Source: Bacteroidia bacterium (GTDB taxonomy: Bacteria > Bacteroidota > Bacteroidia > Chitinophagales > Saprospiraceae). Taken from it: 64,000 nucleotides of DNA. The DNA is taken from positions 62,001 through 126,000 of the forward strand of contig JAUIEA010000002.1 of assembly GCA_030429045.1 (NCBI GenBank). Reading direction: 5' to 3'. The notes beneath the pieces were generated by a model. The model did not search any database, was not told the origin of the DNA, and saw only the letters and a program-made list of their open reading frames with translations. The position numbers were made by a program, and so were the translations under genes. Within the stretch, counting starts at the first letter, position 1; every line of letters starts with the position of its first letter. Shown piece after piece: positions 46,138-55,267 of this stretch.

Positions 46138-46147
46138 TATGAAGATG
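46080..46147. repeat. 68-bp duplicated segment, copy 1 (end of the TonB receptor gene)
   Basis: Covers the last 58 bp of the receptor gene and 10 bp beyond. It recurs at 48653-48720 with one difference in 68 positions (GGCAGGACC against GGCAGAACC). Both copies have the same orientation. Confidence 0.95.
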
Positions 46148-46353
46148 GAGTGGAATTCAGCTTTTGGTACTCTGTATTCGGTTTCATCGTCTCCATATTT
46201 CACCACAGAGTACACTGAGGATTTTAGACCAGTGAAATACAGATTTGTCAAGAGTCATAACTTCGATTGAAGCTAAAAGTAGTCCCCAAAGTGACTTGGA
46301 ATATCGGTACTCACTTGAACAAGATCGCCGGATGAAACTACTCGAGGCTCCCA

Positions 46354-48525
46354 TTATAATTTAATCACATGTTGAATGACCGACCTATGATTGGAGTCCA
46401 ACAGTCGAATAAAATATATGCCGGAGGGTAACCAGGATATATCTAACGTCTCATTAATAATAGCTTGTTGATTGATTACTCTTCCATGCGCATCATATAC
46501 CATACAATGGATAAACTCGTGGCCTTGGATCATGATTAATCCTGTTGTCGGATTTGGCATTATTTGTACAGTCAAATCGTCTTTTCCCTGGCAGCATGCA
46601 GAAGTTTTCAACTCCATCCGCCAGGCACCAAACAGTTGGGATACATTGTAGAACCATCCATCGATGATGCCTAGAGAGTAGGTGCTGATTCCTACATCTT
46701 CCGGATCCAACCTGGTCCACGTTCCCCCATAATCCGGAGAGTAAAAAATCCCTTTACCCCTTATGCCCAGAAACCATTTGTTTTCCTGGATGGCCAGGCC
46801 TGAAATCTTCCTGGAGGAAATATCAACCTCATTTTCATCGGATAAAAACAAAGAATTGGACACAAGTTCCCACGAGGAATTGCTCTCCTGCCAAGTGTAG
46901 ATCCGGTATTGATCTGTATCATTCAAAATCGAAAATGTACCGATATAATAGAGCGTATCATGTATGGATATAAGCCGATTGGGGTGATCCCACCATGTGG
47001 TCGGGAGGGAAATTTTCTCCCATGAATCACCCGCATCAAATGATCGATAAACGTCATCTCCAAGATAACAAATCACACTGCTCTGAAACTCGATTATCCG
47101 AAAAAATGAATTTGAAATCGGCAGACTGGCAGTGATATCCACCCAGTTGGCTTCACCTGCTTTCCTTCTGTACACCGTACCAAACATTTCTTTTAAAAAC
47201 AAAGCTCCTGATGTCGATGTCAATACACCGGAGGCATTCATCATATCCAGATCCCATGTGATTCCCTGATCAGCTGACCTGTACACATGGATGCCTTTCG
47301 GTCCCGAACTCACCCGCCACAATTTTCCATCAAACCTTGCCACAGACTCTGTGTACCATTCCCTGGGACCAAGGACACTCCAGCTACCCGAGCCTGCCAG
47401 TTGAAAAAACAGACCGTTCCCGGTGCACACATAGACGCCCGAACTGTCCAATAGGGTGCCATTGATCCAGGGCTCATCAATCCCCTCTTCCTTGACGACC
47501 CAGGTAAACCCGTGGTCATCCGAACGCAAAAGCGCCTTTGAATTCCTGGGCTCGTCTTGTTCTGGATAACCAAAGCGATTGGAAGTCGTAATAAATAATG
47601 AACCTCCGTCCGTCTCCAATGTGGCATCTCCCCATGTCAAACCGGGATATGCAAAAGGCGTTGTCCGAAGGGAATCTCTGACAAATTCATCGACATCCAG
47701 GTCGGCTAACCACATGGATTTCCCGGGCCAGACTTTCGGCCATAAAAACACAGAATCAGCGATTACTGAAACATCAAATGATTCAATGCCGGCCAACTCC
47801 GGTTTTTCTTCGAAATCACAACCGAAACAAGGGGCCACCCAAAAACTGTTGGGGGCTGGCCAAGGCTCATCAGAAATAGCAAATGTGATCCCATTCTCCA
47901 TCCGAAACGTTGCCGGTATCAAATCGGGAATCTCCATGGGAAATGCGACCCATAAATCCGGAAACTGGATACATCTGTAAATGGAATCCGAAGTCCAATA
48001 ATACCACTGGTCTTGATCATTTTGAACTCCCACAATGTCTGTTGGGAGGAATTTCAGGTTCCAATACTTCTTATTGCTGGAATAGAAAAGCAGACTGTCT
48101 TTATACATGTAGATCAGGGAGTCACCAATAACAAAATCTCCTTTGATCACCTTTCCTTTGTACTGTGGCAGCACCGGCTCCATCCACGTCATTCCGAAAT
48201 CCCTGGAATATCGAAGGTGGATTTTCGCATCCCCATAATACCACACGATGACCTGGCTATCCCGTGCAGCCAATGGCCAATCGTTCGTAAAGCCGAAAGG
48301 TTGAGAATTATACAGATTGGAACTGATGGGAATGTCGATCAATTTTTGCCATGTATCCCCCTTGTCCTTCGTCCGGTAAACGCCAAGCAACGTTGTCACA
48401 TAAGTCACCGAGTCGCCCTGAGCCATACGGAGGATAGATGCTCCGAATGGCCCGCCTGCATACTCCAGTTGAGCCTGTAGATTCACGAATCCACAAAAGG
48501 CAATCAGGCAAAACCAAATGCGCAT
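46354..48525 (-). CDS. Large surface protein with Asp-box (BNR) repeats and T9SS sorting domain
   Basis: A protein of 723 residues with signal peptide MRIWFCLIAFCGFVNLQAQ. At least six Asp-box motifs of the type SxDxGxTW are spread along the chain (TKDKGDTW, SRDFGMTW, SDDHGFTW, SADQGITW, SFDAGDSW, SPDYGGTW), the mark of beta-propellers of the sialidase/sortilin kind. No sialidase Arg triad is recognised, so binding rather than hydrolysis is more likely. The end is a T9SS sorting domain (IMPNPTTGLIMIQG ... WLPSGIYFIRLL). The ATG at 48525 replaces an upstream start at 48570. It is transcribed against the receptor gene and is framed by the 68-bp duplicate. Confidence 0.85.
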   Translation of the reverse strand: MRIWFCLIAFCGFVNLQAQLEYAGGPFGASILRMAQGDSVTYVTTLLGVYRTKDKGDTWQKLIDIPISSNLYNSQPFGFTNDWPLAARDSQVIVWYYGDAKIHLRYSRDFGMTWMEPVLPQYKGKVIKGDFVIGDSLIYMYKDSLLFYSSNKKYWNLKFLPTDIVGVQNDQDQWYYWTSDSIYRCIQFPDLWVAFPMEIPDLIPATFRMENGITFAISDEPWPAPNSFWVAPCFGCDFEEKPELAGIESFDVSVIADSVFLWPKVWPGKSMWLADLDVDEFVRDSLRTTPFAYPGLTWGDATLETDGGSLFITTSNRFGYPEQDEPRNSKALLRSDDHGFTWVVKEEGIDEPWINGTLLDSSGVYVCTGNGLFFQLAGSGSWSVLGPREWYTESVARFDGKLWRVSSGPKGIHVYRSADQGITWDLDMMNASGVLTSTSGALFLKEMFGTVYRRKAGEANWVDITASLPISNSFFRIIEFQSSVICYLGDDVYRSFDAGDSWEKISLPTTWWDHPNRLISIHDTLYYIGTFSILNDTDQYRIYTWQESNSSWELVSNSLFLSDENEVDISSRKISGLAIQENKWFLGIRGKGIFYSPDYGGTWTRLDPEDVGISTYSLGIIDGWFYNVSQLFGAWRMELKTSACCQGKDDLTVQIMPNPTTGLIMIQGHEFIHCMVYDAHGRVINQQAIINETLDISWLPSGIYFIRLLDSNHRSVIQHVIKL

Positions 48526-48652
48526 AGGGAATTGATTTGTAACAAAATACAAACTTTTCATTCGGAACACAATGTTCAGAAACCCTCAACGATAAATGCC
48601 TGCGACCTGCCATTTACCCTGGGAGCCCGGACAAACCTAAACTTAACAGACT

Positions 48653-48720
48653 CACCATCCCCGTCAGCGCAGGCAGAACCTGGGTGGTGGGGCTGGAGTG
48701 GCGAGGGTAATATGAAGATG
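48653..48720. repeat. 68-bp duplicated segment, copy 2
   Basis: Same orientation as copy 1 and 67/68 identical, but here it is not part of a receptor gene: the DNA upstream (GGGAGCCCGGACAAACCTAA) resembles the receptor's VGARNLLN coding region only loosely. It lies 127 bp upstream of the start of the T9SS protein gene. Confidence 0.95.
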
Positions 48721-48724
48721 CGGA

Positions 48725-49020
48725 CAATTAACGGCGTTATTGCGTTATTTCGATATTGGGTTATTTCGAAAATGATTCAGTAATCAGTGAGGTAGCATCG
48801 TCAAACCGCAGCCGCTGAGTTGAGAAGTGGAGGAGTCGAGAAGTCCAGGAGTCGAGGAGAAAGTCCATCACTGGTGAGCCTTTTTCCATTCACCTTTTAC
48901 CGTCCCATCCTGTGAATCCTGATCCTGACAGTTTGCGACGTTATCGGGGGCTTTCGCTATTTCGAAAATCAATCAATAAACTGTGAGTCGAGGAGTCGGT
49001 CCATCCTTACTGGGCCTTCA
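48725..49020. repeat. GTTATTTCGA / GGAGTCGAGGAG repeat, upstream of the aldo/keto reductase
   Basis: One complete unit (about 48730-48945): GTTATTGCGTTATTTCGATA, GTAATCAGTGAGGTAGCATCG, GTCGAGAAGTCCAGGAGTCG, TTTTTCCATTCACCTTTTAC and GATCCTGACAGTTTGCG. It is followed by a degenerate second piece to about 49020. The same unit occurs three times after the reductase gene at 50115-50655. Confidence 0.88.
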
Positions 49021-49072
49021 CTCCACCATATGAGCAACCATCTTTTTACCTTTCCACTCAACTCACAAGATT

Positions 49073-50110
49073 ATGCGTTACAAACTCCTCGGCCGATCCG
49101 GCCTTCGCGTCTCCGAGATCTGTCTGGGCACCATGACCTTCGGCCTTGAATGGGGCTGGGGTGCCGACAAGGACGAAAGCAGGAAGATCTTTGATACCTA
49201 CGCCAAGGCAGGGGGTAACTTCCTGGATACCGCCAATCGGTACACTGAAGGTACCAGCGAATCCTGGCTGGGGGATTTCATCCAAGACGACCGGGACCAC
49301 TGGGTAGTTGCCTCCAAATACAGCCTCCAGGACAAGCCGGGCGATCCCAGCTTTTCTGGCAACCACCGCAAAAACCTGATGCGCTCCATCGAGGGCAGTC
49401 TCAGGCGCCTGAAGACGGATCATGTCGATCTGCTGTGGGTCCATGCCTGGGATGGTCTGACCCCCGTGGAAGAAGTCATGCGTGGACTGGATGATCTGGT
49501 CCGTCAGGGGAAGGTCCACTATATCGGTGTGAGTGATACCCCGGCCTGGATCGTCAGCCGGGCCAACACCATGGCCGAGCTGCGCGGATGGTCGGCCTTT
49601 GTGGCACTCCAGGTGGAGTACAGCCTCCTCCAGAGGACCCCCGAACGTGATCTCCTGCCCATGGCCGACGCATACGGCATGAGCATGACCGCCTGGGCCC
49701 CATTGGCCGGAGGTGCACTTACCGGAAAATACCTCGACAAACAGGATGAACCCAAGCGGCTGTCTGCAGAAAGCAAGCGGCTGAACGAACGCAGCACGGC
49801 CATTGCCCAAAAGGTGGTGGATATCGCCAAAGAACTTCATGTCTCGCCTGCCCAGGTCGCGCTCAACTGGGTCCGGCAACAACACCCACACTACATTCCC
49901 ATCGTTGGTGCCCGGAAAGCCGAGCAACTGGAGAACAGCCTTCAATGTCTGTCATTTACGATCCCACCGGCCATGCTGGAACAACTCCATGAGATCAGCG
50001 CCATCGAACCCGGCTTCCCCCATGATTTTCTGGCTTCCGATGGCGTTCGGCAGATCCTCTATGGTGGCACCTTCAATGCGATTGAAAAGCCGATCGTACC
50101 GAGACTGTAG
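49073..50110 (+). CDS. Aldo/keto reductase
   Basis: A 345-residue NADPH-dependent TIM-barrel oxidoreductase. The catalytic tetrad is visible: Asp in FLDTANRY, Tyr in the same motif, Lys in VVASKYSL and His in WVHAWDG. The C-terminal cofactor motif is IPIVGARKAEQLENSL. The opening MRYKLLGRSGLRVSEICLGTM is that of the YajO/PdxI-like group. The substrate cannot be inferred. The gene stands alone between repeat blocks, with 50 bp of spacer upstream. Confidence 0.93.
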   Translation: MRYKLLGRSGLRVSEICLGTMTFGLEWGWGADKDESRKIFDTYAKAGGNFLDTANRYTEGTSESWLGDFIQDDRDHWVVASKYSLQDKPGDPSFSGNHRKNLMRSIEGSLRRLKTDHVDLLWVHAWDGLTPVEEVMRGLDDLVRQGKVHYIGVSDTPAWIVSRANTMAELRGWSAFVALQVEYSLLQRTPERDLLPMADAYGMSMTAWAPLAGGALTGKYLDKQDEPKRLSAESKRLNERSTAIAQKVVDIAKELHVSPAQVALNWVRQQHPHYIPIVGARKAEQLENSLQCLSFTIPPAMLEQLHEISAIEPGFPHDFLASDGVRQILYGGTFNAIEKPIVPRL

Positions 50111-50114
50111 GGGG

Positions 50115-50655
50115 AGTTGAGAAGTGGAGGAGTGGAGGAGTACAGGAGTCGAGGAGAAAGTCCATCACTGGTGAGCCTTTTTCCATTCACCTTTTACCGT
50201 CCCACCCTGTGAATCCTGATACTGACAGTTTGCGGCATACAGCGTTATTTCGATATTGGGGTATTTCGAAAATTATTCAGCAATCAGTGAGGTAGCATCG
50301 TCAAACCGCAACCGCTGAGTGGAGAAGTGGAGGAGTCGAGAAGTCAAGGGGAAAGTCCTTCCCTGGTGGGCCTTTTTCCATTCACCTTTTACCGTCCCAC
50401 CCTGTTAATCCTGATCCTGACAGTTTGCGGCATCCAGCGCTATTGTGTTATTTCGATATTGGGTTATTTCGAAAATTATTCAGTAATCAGTGAGGTAGCA
50501 TCGTCAAACCGCAACCGCTGAGTTGAGGAGTCGAAAAGTAGAGGAGAAGGCCTGGACTTGCAGGACTTTTTACCTTTTTCCATTCGCCTTTTACCGCCTC
50601 ATCCTGGTCATCCTCAAATCCTGAAAACCCAGATCCTGACAGTTTGCCGTATTCT
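50115..50655. repeat. Three tandem copies of the 195-203-bp repeat after the aldo/keto reductase
   Basis: The landmark AAGTCC in the GGAGAAAGTCC phrase is at 50158 and 50353, with a diverged third copy at 50547 (periods 195 and 194 bp). The landmark GGTAGCATCGTCAAACC is at 50291 and 50494 (203 bp). The first copy begins 4 bases after the reductase stop and lacks the 5' half of the unit. No gene is seen between 50111 and 50762. Confidence 0.9.
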
Positions 50656-50762
50656 TTCGGCGTATTTTCAGGCGTTCATTGAAGGTTCGCTACTGTGCAG
50701 ACTTCATAGATCTTACCACCCGACCCGGAAATACGATTCACCATGAGCACTGCCCACCCTCT

Positions 50763-51407
50763 ATGAAAGTCCTCCTCGTTTACGCACATCCCGAACCGAC
50801 ATCCTTCAACGGCGCCATGAAGGATCAGATCATCGAGACCCTCACCCGGGAAGGTCATGAGGTTACCCTGTCCGATCTGTATGCCATGGACTGGCAGGCC
50901 GCCACCGGACCCGAAGATTTTACCTTCCGGGCCAACCGGGAGGTGCTTCGTCTCCAGACCGAACAGGCCCATGCCTGGCGCACGCGTTCGTTTGCACCCG
51001 ATCTGGCCCGGGAGATCGATCTGCTGGATGCTGCCGAACTGGTCATTTTTCAATTCCCCCTGTGGTGGTGGTCCATCCCTGCAATTCTCAAAGGGTATGT
51101 GGATCGGGTCTTCGCATATGGATTTGCCTATGGCCAGGGCGCCAGCCTCGCCGGGAAAAAATCCCTCTGCTGCCTCACTACTGGTGGACCTGCACCCGCT
51201 TTTGAATCCGGCACCCGAGGAACCGTTCTGGAGATGTTACGCCCCGTTCATGCCGGCGTCTTCGACTTCTGCAAGATGGCAGTCCTCCCTCCATTTGCCG
51301 CCTATGGTGCAGCTCGTTTGGAGGAATCCGCACGCAAGGAAGTCCTGCAGCGGCTGGATCAATATCTCACCCGGATCGAGGACACACCTGCCCTGACCTT
51401 TGGTTGA
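50763..51407 (+). CDS. NAD(P)H-dependent flavodoxin-fold oxidoreductase
   Basis: A 214-residue protein of the NQO1/KefF/MdaB type. The FMN/FAD-binding start KVLLVYAHPEPTSFNGAMKD, the QFPLWWWSIPAILKGYVDRV block and LTTGGPAPAFESGTRG are diagnostic. It reduces quinones or similar acceptors by two electrons. An upstream frame extension to 50679 is rejected because the fold begins at 50763. A small membrane-protein gene follows after 42 bp and may be in the same transcript. Confidence 0.9.
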   Translation: MKVLLVYAHPEPTSFNGAMKDQIIETLTREGHEVTLSDLYAMDWQAATGPEDFTFRANREVLRLQTEQAHAWRTRSFAPDLAREIDLLDAAELVIFQFPLWWWSIPAILKGYVDRVFAYGFAYGQGASLAGKKSLCCLTTGGPAPAFESGTRGTVLEMLRPVHAGVFDFCKMAVLPPFAAYGAARLEESARKEVLQRLDQYLTRIEDTPALTFG

Positions 51408-51449
51408 TATCGTCCGGGTTCCCGATCTTTCGCCCCCAATCCGCCTGCT

Positions 51450-51638
51450 ATGAAACCCCTGTACAGAAATATCATCCTGTTTACCATCGGCCTGGCACTG
51501 CTGACACTCTCTCTGGAAGTCTACCGCAAGGGCCGCCTCGAACTGGACCAGCCCGGCAATTTCGCCGTGGCCATTATCGTCCTGGGCATGATCGGTGGAT
51601 ACGTCGTCACCTGGGTGCAGAAGGCGCAAGGGAGATAG
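51450..51638 (+). CDS. Small two-helix membrane protein
   Basis: A protein of 62 residues with two hydrophobic segments (IILFTIGLALLTLSLEV and FAVAIIVLGMIGGYVVTWV) joined by a charged loop YRKGRLELDQPG. There is no signal peptide cleavage site and no motif beyond this. It follows the oxidoreductase gene closely in the same direction. Composition and a plausible start support a real gene; function is unknown. Confidence 0.65.
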   Translation: MKPLYRNIILFTIGLALLTLSLEVYRKGRLELDQPGNFAVAIIVLGMIGGYVVTWVQKAQGR

Positions 51639-51840
51639 GCATTCACCTCAAATCGGATATTACCGGACAGACTGGGCTGTTCAACGTTCAAGTCGTGCTC
51701 TGACGAGCCCTTGTTCAATGTTCAATGCACTACACAGGATCTATCTCCAGGTGGAGCATCGATCCTCGAATAGCAATCGTAAAAATGGTGGTTTACTACC
51801 AGGGTCCAATCCTGCCGATACGACCTTCTCCTCCCCTCCT

Positions 51841-51885
51841 TAACTCCTTAACTCCTTAACTCCTTAACTCCTTAACTCCTTAACT
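51841..51885. repeat. Tandem 8-bp repeat TAACTCCT
   Basis: Five perfect head-to-tail copies of TAACTCCT (51841-51880) and a partial sixth, ending 4 bp before the stop codon of the YfcC gene. The remaining DNA back to 51639 shows nothing else. Confidence 0.92.
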
Positions 51886-51888
51886 GAA

Positions 51889-53334
51889 CTACGGCAGATT
51901 CATCCAAACCGCAATAGCCAGGAAGATCCCAGCCAGGGTGATCAGGATACCAAACAACGGCAGCATAAACCGCAACCATTTTCCATACGGGATTTCTGCC
52001 AGGGCCAGCATGGCCATCAACACGCCGGATGTCGGGATGATGGTATTGGAAAAGCCATCGCCACAAGTAAAGGCAAAGACTGCCGTATCCCGACTGATCC
52101 CCAGCAGATCTGCCAGCGGTGCCATCAACGGCATGGTCGTGGCGGCCTGCCCCGAACCGGAAGGGATGAAGAAGTTCAACATGGATTGAAAGACCAGCAT
52201 GCCTTCAGCAGCAACGATCCTGGGGAATCCATCCAGGATATTCGCGGCATACTGGATGAAGGTGTCCATGATCTGTCCATCCTCCATCACCACCTGTATC
52301 CCCTTGGCAAATCCGACCACCAGGGCGGCCACCACCATTTCCTCCATGCCTTTGACAAATGCGTTGACGGTTTGATCCACCGTCATACCGGCCATCCAGG
52401 CAGCTATGGCGCCCATCAGCAGGAAGCCACCACTCATTTCGGCCAGCCACCAGCCCTGGGTCTGCACCCCGTAAATAATGGCGATAAACAACACGGCGCA
52501 CATCACTGCGATCCAGATATGACTGCGCTTCAGCGTGTAGGTGATCTTCTCCAGTCCCTTGATATGAAAGGAGTCGATGCCCATAATGGATCGCTCCGGT
52601 TGACCTTTGATCCGCCGGCCATAGGAGAGCAAGTAAAGGATGGTAGCAGTCATGCAGGTCAGATAGAAAACCACCCGGAATCCCAGGTCACTGCCCAGTG
52701 GGACCTCGGCGATCCCCTGGGCGATCTGGACCGTAAACGGATTCGTGGTGGCGGCAGCAAAACCCACGTCCGCTGCGACCATCACCAGGGCTAGTCCATA
52801 GATCCGATCATAACCAAGTTCCTTGGCCACATAGAGGAAAATGGGCACCAGGGGGATAAATTCTTCTCCCATGCCCAGGGTCGAACCGGCGATGGAGACC
52901 GTGAGCATCAGAATGATGGTCAACAGCGGTCCCGACCCGGAAAACCGGGTTACCAGACTGTGGATGATGGCGGTGATCATCCCGGTTTGCTGCAGGATTC
53001 CAAAAACTCCACCGATCAGAAAGATCAGGAAAATGATATCTGCCGTGCCTTCGAGTCCGCGGGGAATAGCGCTGATGAATTGGACGAGGCTGACCGGAGA
53101 GGCCTGGCCTTCCACCTCCTGCGGCAGGATCACGCCTGTAAGACTATATGCTTTGGGAAGTTCCTTGAATGTCCCGGGAACGACCATGGTGCGAGTCAGT
53201 GTGCCGATCTGCCGTTCTTCCCGATCGAAAGATCCCGAGGGAATGATATAACTGAGCAAACTGCAGAACAGAATGACCCCCGCCAGCAATGCAAAAACAT
53301 GGGGCATTTTTATCCGAGGAGAGAAGAGAGGCAT
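51889..53334 (-). CDS. YfcC-family membrane transporter
   Basis: A 481-residue carrier with about 12 membrane helices. The first loop after helix 1 holds YIIPSGSFDREER, and the paired SIAGSTLGMGEEFIPLVPIF and FFIPSGSGQAATTMPLMAPL hairpins are the hallmarks of the YfcC/C4-dicarboxylate-anaerobic-carrier-like family (IT superfamily). Members transport dicarboxylates or amino acids; the substrate here is unknown. The frame opens at 53376 but MPLFSPRIKMPHVFALLAGV from 53334 fits the family start. It is divergent from prs, which starts 163 bp away. Confidence 0.88.
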   Translation of the reverse strand: MPLFSPRIKMPHVFALLAGVILFCSLLSYIIPSGSFDREERQIGTLTRTMVVPGTFKELPKAYSLTGVILPQEVEGQASPVSLVQFISAIPRGLEGTADIIFLIFLIGGVFGILQQTGMITAIIHSLVTRFSGSGPLLTIILMLTVSIAGSTLGMGEEFIPLVPIFLYVAKELGYDRIYGLALVMVAADVGFAAATTNPFTVQIAQGIAEVPLGSDLGFRVVFYLTCMTATILYLLSYGRRIKGQPERSIMGIDSFHIKGLEKITYTLKRSHIWIAVMCAVLFIAIIYGVQTQGWWLAEMSGGFLLMGAIAAWMAGMTVDQTVNAFVKGMEEMVVAALVVGFAKGIQVVMEDGQIMDTFIQYAANILDGFPRIVAAEGMLVFQSMLNFFIPSGSGQAATTMPLMAPLADLLGISRDTAVFAFTCGDGFSNTIIPTSGVLMAMLALAEIPYGKWLRFMLPLFGILITLAGIFLAIAVWMNLP

Positions 53335-53446
53335 AGGGGGTGGGTCAGGTGTAGGGCAATCAGGTTCGGCACGCAAAATAGTCGATTGACCTCATTCATC
53401 AGAAATGTAGAACGCACCATCCCGAATTGAGATGATCGTCAGGCAA

Positions 53447-53481
53447 TTGAAAACACGGCTGCCTGTGGTTTTGTACCTTTG
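53447..53481 (+). promoter_or_regulatory. Bacteroidota promoter of prs
   Basis: TACCTTTG at 53474-53481 is a perfect -7 element, 16 bp upstream of the prs ATG. The nearest TTG upstream is at 53447-53449, 24 bp away, slightly more than the usual 19-21. Confidence 0.6.
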
Positions 53482-53497
53482 CCCAAAGCCCCCTCTC

Positions 53498-54430
53498 ATG
53501 GTCGAAGTCAAACTCTTTTCCGGTACTCAATCCCGATATCTGGCGGAGAAAATCGCTGATTTTTACGGTTACAGTCTCGGAGATATCACCCTCCAGCGCT
53601 TCAGTGACGGAGAAATGCAACCGGTCATCAACGAATCGGTTCGCGGCGCCTATGTCTTTCTCATCCAGTCTTCCTTTTCGCCTTCCGACAATCTGATGGA
53701 ACTCCTGCTGACCATTGATGCCGCCAAACGGGCTTCTGCCGGGTATATCACAGCGGTCATGCCCTATTTCGGCTATGCTCGTCAGGACAGGAAGGACAAA
53801 TCCAGGGTGCCCATCAGCGCCAAACTGGTGGCCAATCTCCTCCAGGCTGCCGGCGCACACCGGGTCATGACCATGGACCTGCACGCCGATCAGATTCAGG
53901 GCTTTTTTGATATTCCGGTCGATCACCTTCGCAGTGAGGCGATCTTCATTCCCTATCTGCAGAAGCAGAATATGGATGCCGTGATCTTTGCCTCCCCGGA
54001 TGTCGGTGGGGTCAAGCGGGCTCGGACTTACGCCAAGTTCTTCGGATGCGACCTGGTGATCTGCGACAAGGAACGGAAGCGGGCCAATGAAGTAGCCGGC
54101 ATCACAGTCATCGGTGAGGTAAAGGATGCCGACGTGATCCTCGTGGATGACCTGATCGATACAGCTGGCACCCTGTGTAAGGCGGCAGATGCCCTGATGG
54201 CCAAGGGAGCCCGCAGTGTTCGTGCCATCTGCTCTCACCCTGTGCTGTCCGGAAAGGCCTATGAAAATATCGCCAATTCGTCTCTCAAGGAGTTGATCGT
54301 TTGTGATACCATTCCCCTGCAAACCGAGTCGCCCAAGATCAAGGTCCTGTCGACAGCCAAACTGTTTGCCAAAGCTATCCGAAACACGCATGAGCACCGG
54401 TCCATCTCTGCCCTCTTCGTAGAGGGATAG
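53498..54430 (+). CDS. prs: Ribose-phosphate pyrophosphokinase
   Basis: A 310-residue PRPP synthetase. Motifs: KLFSGTQSRYLAEKIA, FSDGEMQPVINESVRGAYVF, the catalytic loop PYFGYARQDRKDKSRVPIS, MDLHADQIQGFFDIPVDHL and the PRPP-binding VILVDDLIDTAGT. It makes PRPP for nucleotides, His and Trp. The upstream in-frame extension to 53432 is rejected because the promoter box lies inside it. rplY follows 81 bp downstream with its own promoter box. Confidence 0.97.
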   Translation: MVEVKLFSGTQSRYLAEKIADFYGYSLGDITLQRFSDGEMQPVINESVRGAYVFLIQSSFSPSDNLMELLLTIDAAKRASAGYITAVMPYFGYARQDRKDKSRVPISAKLVANLLQAAGAHRVMTMDLHADQIQGFFDIPVDHLRSEAIFIPYLQKQNMDAVIFASPDVGGVKRARTYAKFFGCDLVICDKERKRANEVAGITVIGEVKDADVILVDDLIDTAGTLCKAADALMAKGARSVRAICSHPVLSGKAYENIANSSLKELIVCDTIPLQTESPKIKVLSTAKLFAKAIRNTHEHRSISALFVEG

Positions 54431-54479
54431 ATTTTTTCAAAAAAGGTCCTCATTATAAGCATATTACCACCGAACCCCT

Positions 54480-54487
54480 TATCTTTG
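54480..54487 (+). promoter_or_regulatory. Bacteroidota -7 promoter element for rplY
   Basis: Perfect TATCTTTG, 24 bp upstream of the L25 ATG. No consensus -33 TTG is obvious. Confidence 0.55.
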
Positions 54488-54511
54488 CGTGCCATTTTAC
54501 AAAGCGACAGA

Positions 54512-55147
54512 ATGAATTACATACAGATAGCCGGAGAGTCCCGGGAAAACACAGGTAAGAAATCTTCTAAAGCCGTACGGAACAACGGAGCCATCCCTTG
54601 TTGCATCTATGGTGAGAAGAATATCAACTTCTCCACTACGGCCAAGGATCTTCGCCATCTGGTGTATACACCAGATTTCAAACTGGCGGATATCAACATC
54701 GATGGGAAGTCTTACAAGTGCATCTTGAAGGATATCCAGTTCCATCCGACAACAGAGGCGATTGTGCATGTGGATTTCCAGGAGCTCATCCCCAAGCGAC
54801 CCATCAAGGTCGAGATCCCCGTACGTCTCACCGGCGTAGCAAAGGGTGTCAAGAATGGTGGAAAGATGCTGAACCTGTTGCGCCGGATCAAAGTGAAAAC
54901 TACCCCTGAGAGTCTGGTGGATGAGTTGTTCGCAGAAGTGTCACATCTGACACTCGGACAGGCCATGCGTGTCAGTGAGGTGAAAGTACCGGAAGGTGTG
55001 GAGATCCTGGTCGCCCCGAATATTCCCATTTGCCAGGTGGAAATCCCACGTGCATTGCGGAGTGCAACTGCAGAAGCGGAAGCAGAAGCAGAAGCAGCCG
55101 AAGGTGCACCAGCAGATGCGGAAACCGCCGAAGCTACCGAAGAATAG
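54512..55147 (+). CDS. rplY: 50S ribosomal protein L25 (CTC form)
   Basis: A 211-residue 5S rRNA-binding protein. The N-terminal L25 domain (about 1-95) shows GESRENTGKKSSKAVRNNGAIPCCIYG and HVDFQELIPKRPIKVEIPV. The C-terminal beta domain (about 96-185) is the long TL5/CTC type. The last 30 residues are Ala/Glu repeats, probably disordered. The upstream frame to 54485 is not used because it lies across the promoter. A strong terminator follows. Confidence 0.96.
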   Translation: MNYIQIAGESRENTGKKSSKAVRNNGAIPCCIYGEKNINFSTTAKDLRHLVYTPDFKLADINIDGKSYKCILKDIQFHPTTEAIVHVDFQELIPKRPIKVEIPVRLTGVAKGVKNGGKMLNLLRRIKVKTTPESLVDELFAEVSHLTLGQAMRVSEVKVPEGVEILVAPNIPICQVEIPRALRSATAEAEAEAEAAEGAPADAETAEATEE

Positions 55148-55170
55148 GATTCTTCGCTCAACGATCAAAA

Positions 55171-55203
55171 AGACCCTTTCTTCGCCGAAAGGGTCTTTTT
55201 TTT
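55171..55203 (+). terminator. Rho-independent terminator after rplY
   Basis: Perfect 10-bp stem AGACCCTTTC / GAAAGGGTCT (55171-55180, 55187-55196) with loop TTCGCC and a run of T to 55203. It begins 24 bp after the L25 stop. Confidence 0.93.
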
Positions 55204-55267
55204 GCCCTCGCTTGAAATGTTTGATTGCACGCCGAGGAAGCCATGGTGAATTGCGTATTTTAAAGGC

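Noticed and set aside
50150-50165. GGAGAAAGTCC resembling the conserved start of RNase P RNA
   Set aside because: The phrase lies in a tandem repeat present several times, and the rest of the RNase P RNA core is missing.
50111-50660. CRISPR-like spacing of repeats
   Set aside because: Units are about 200 bp with diverged copies and no short identical repeats separated by unique spacers. No cas gene is present.
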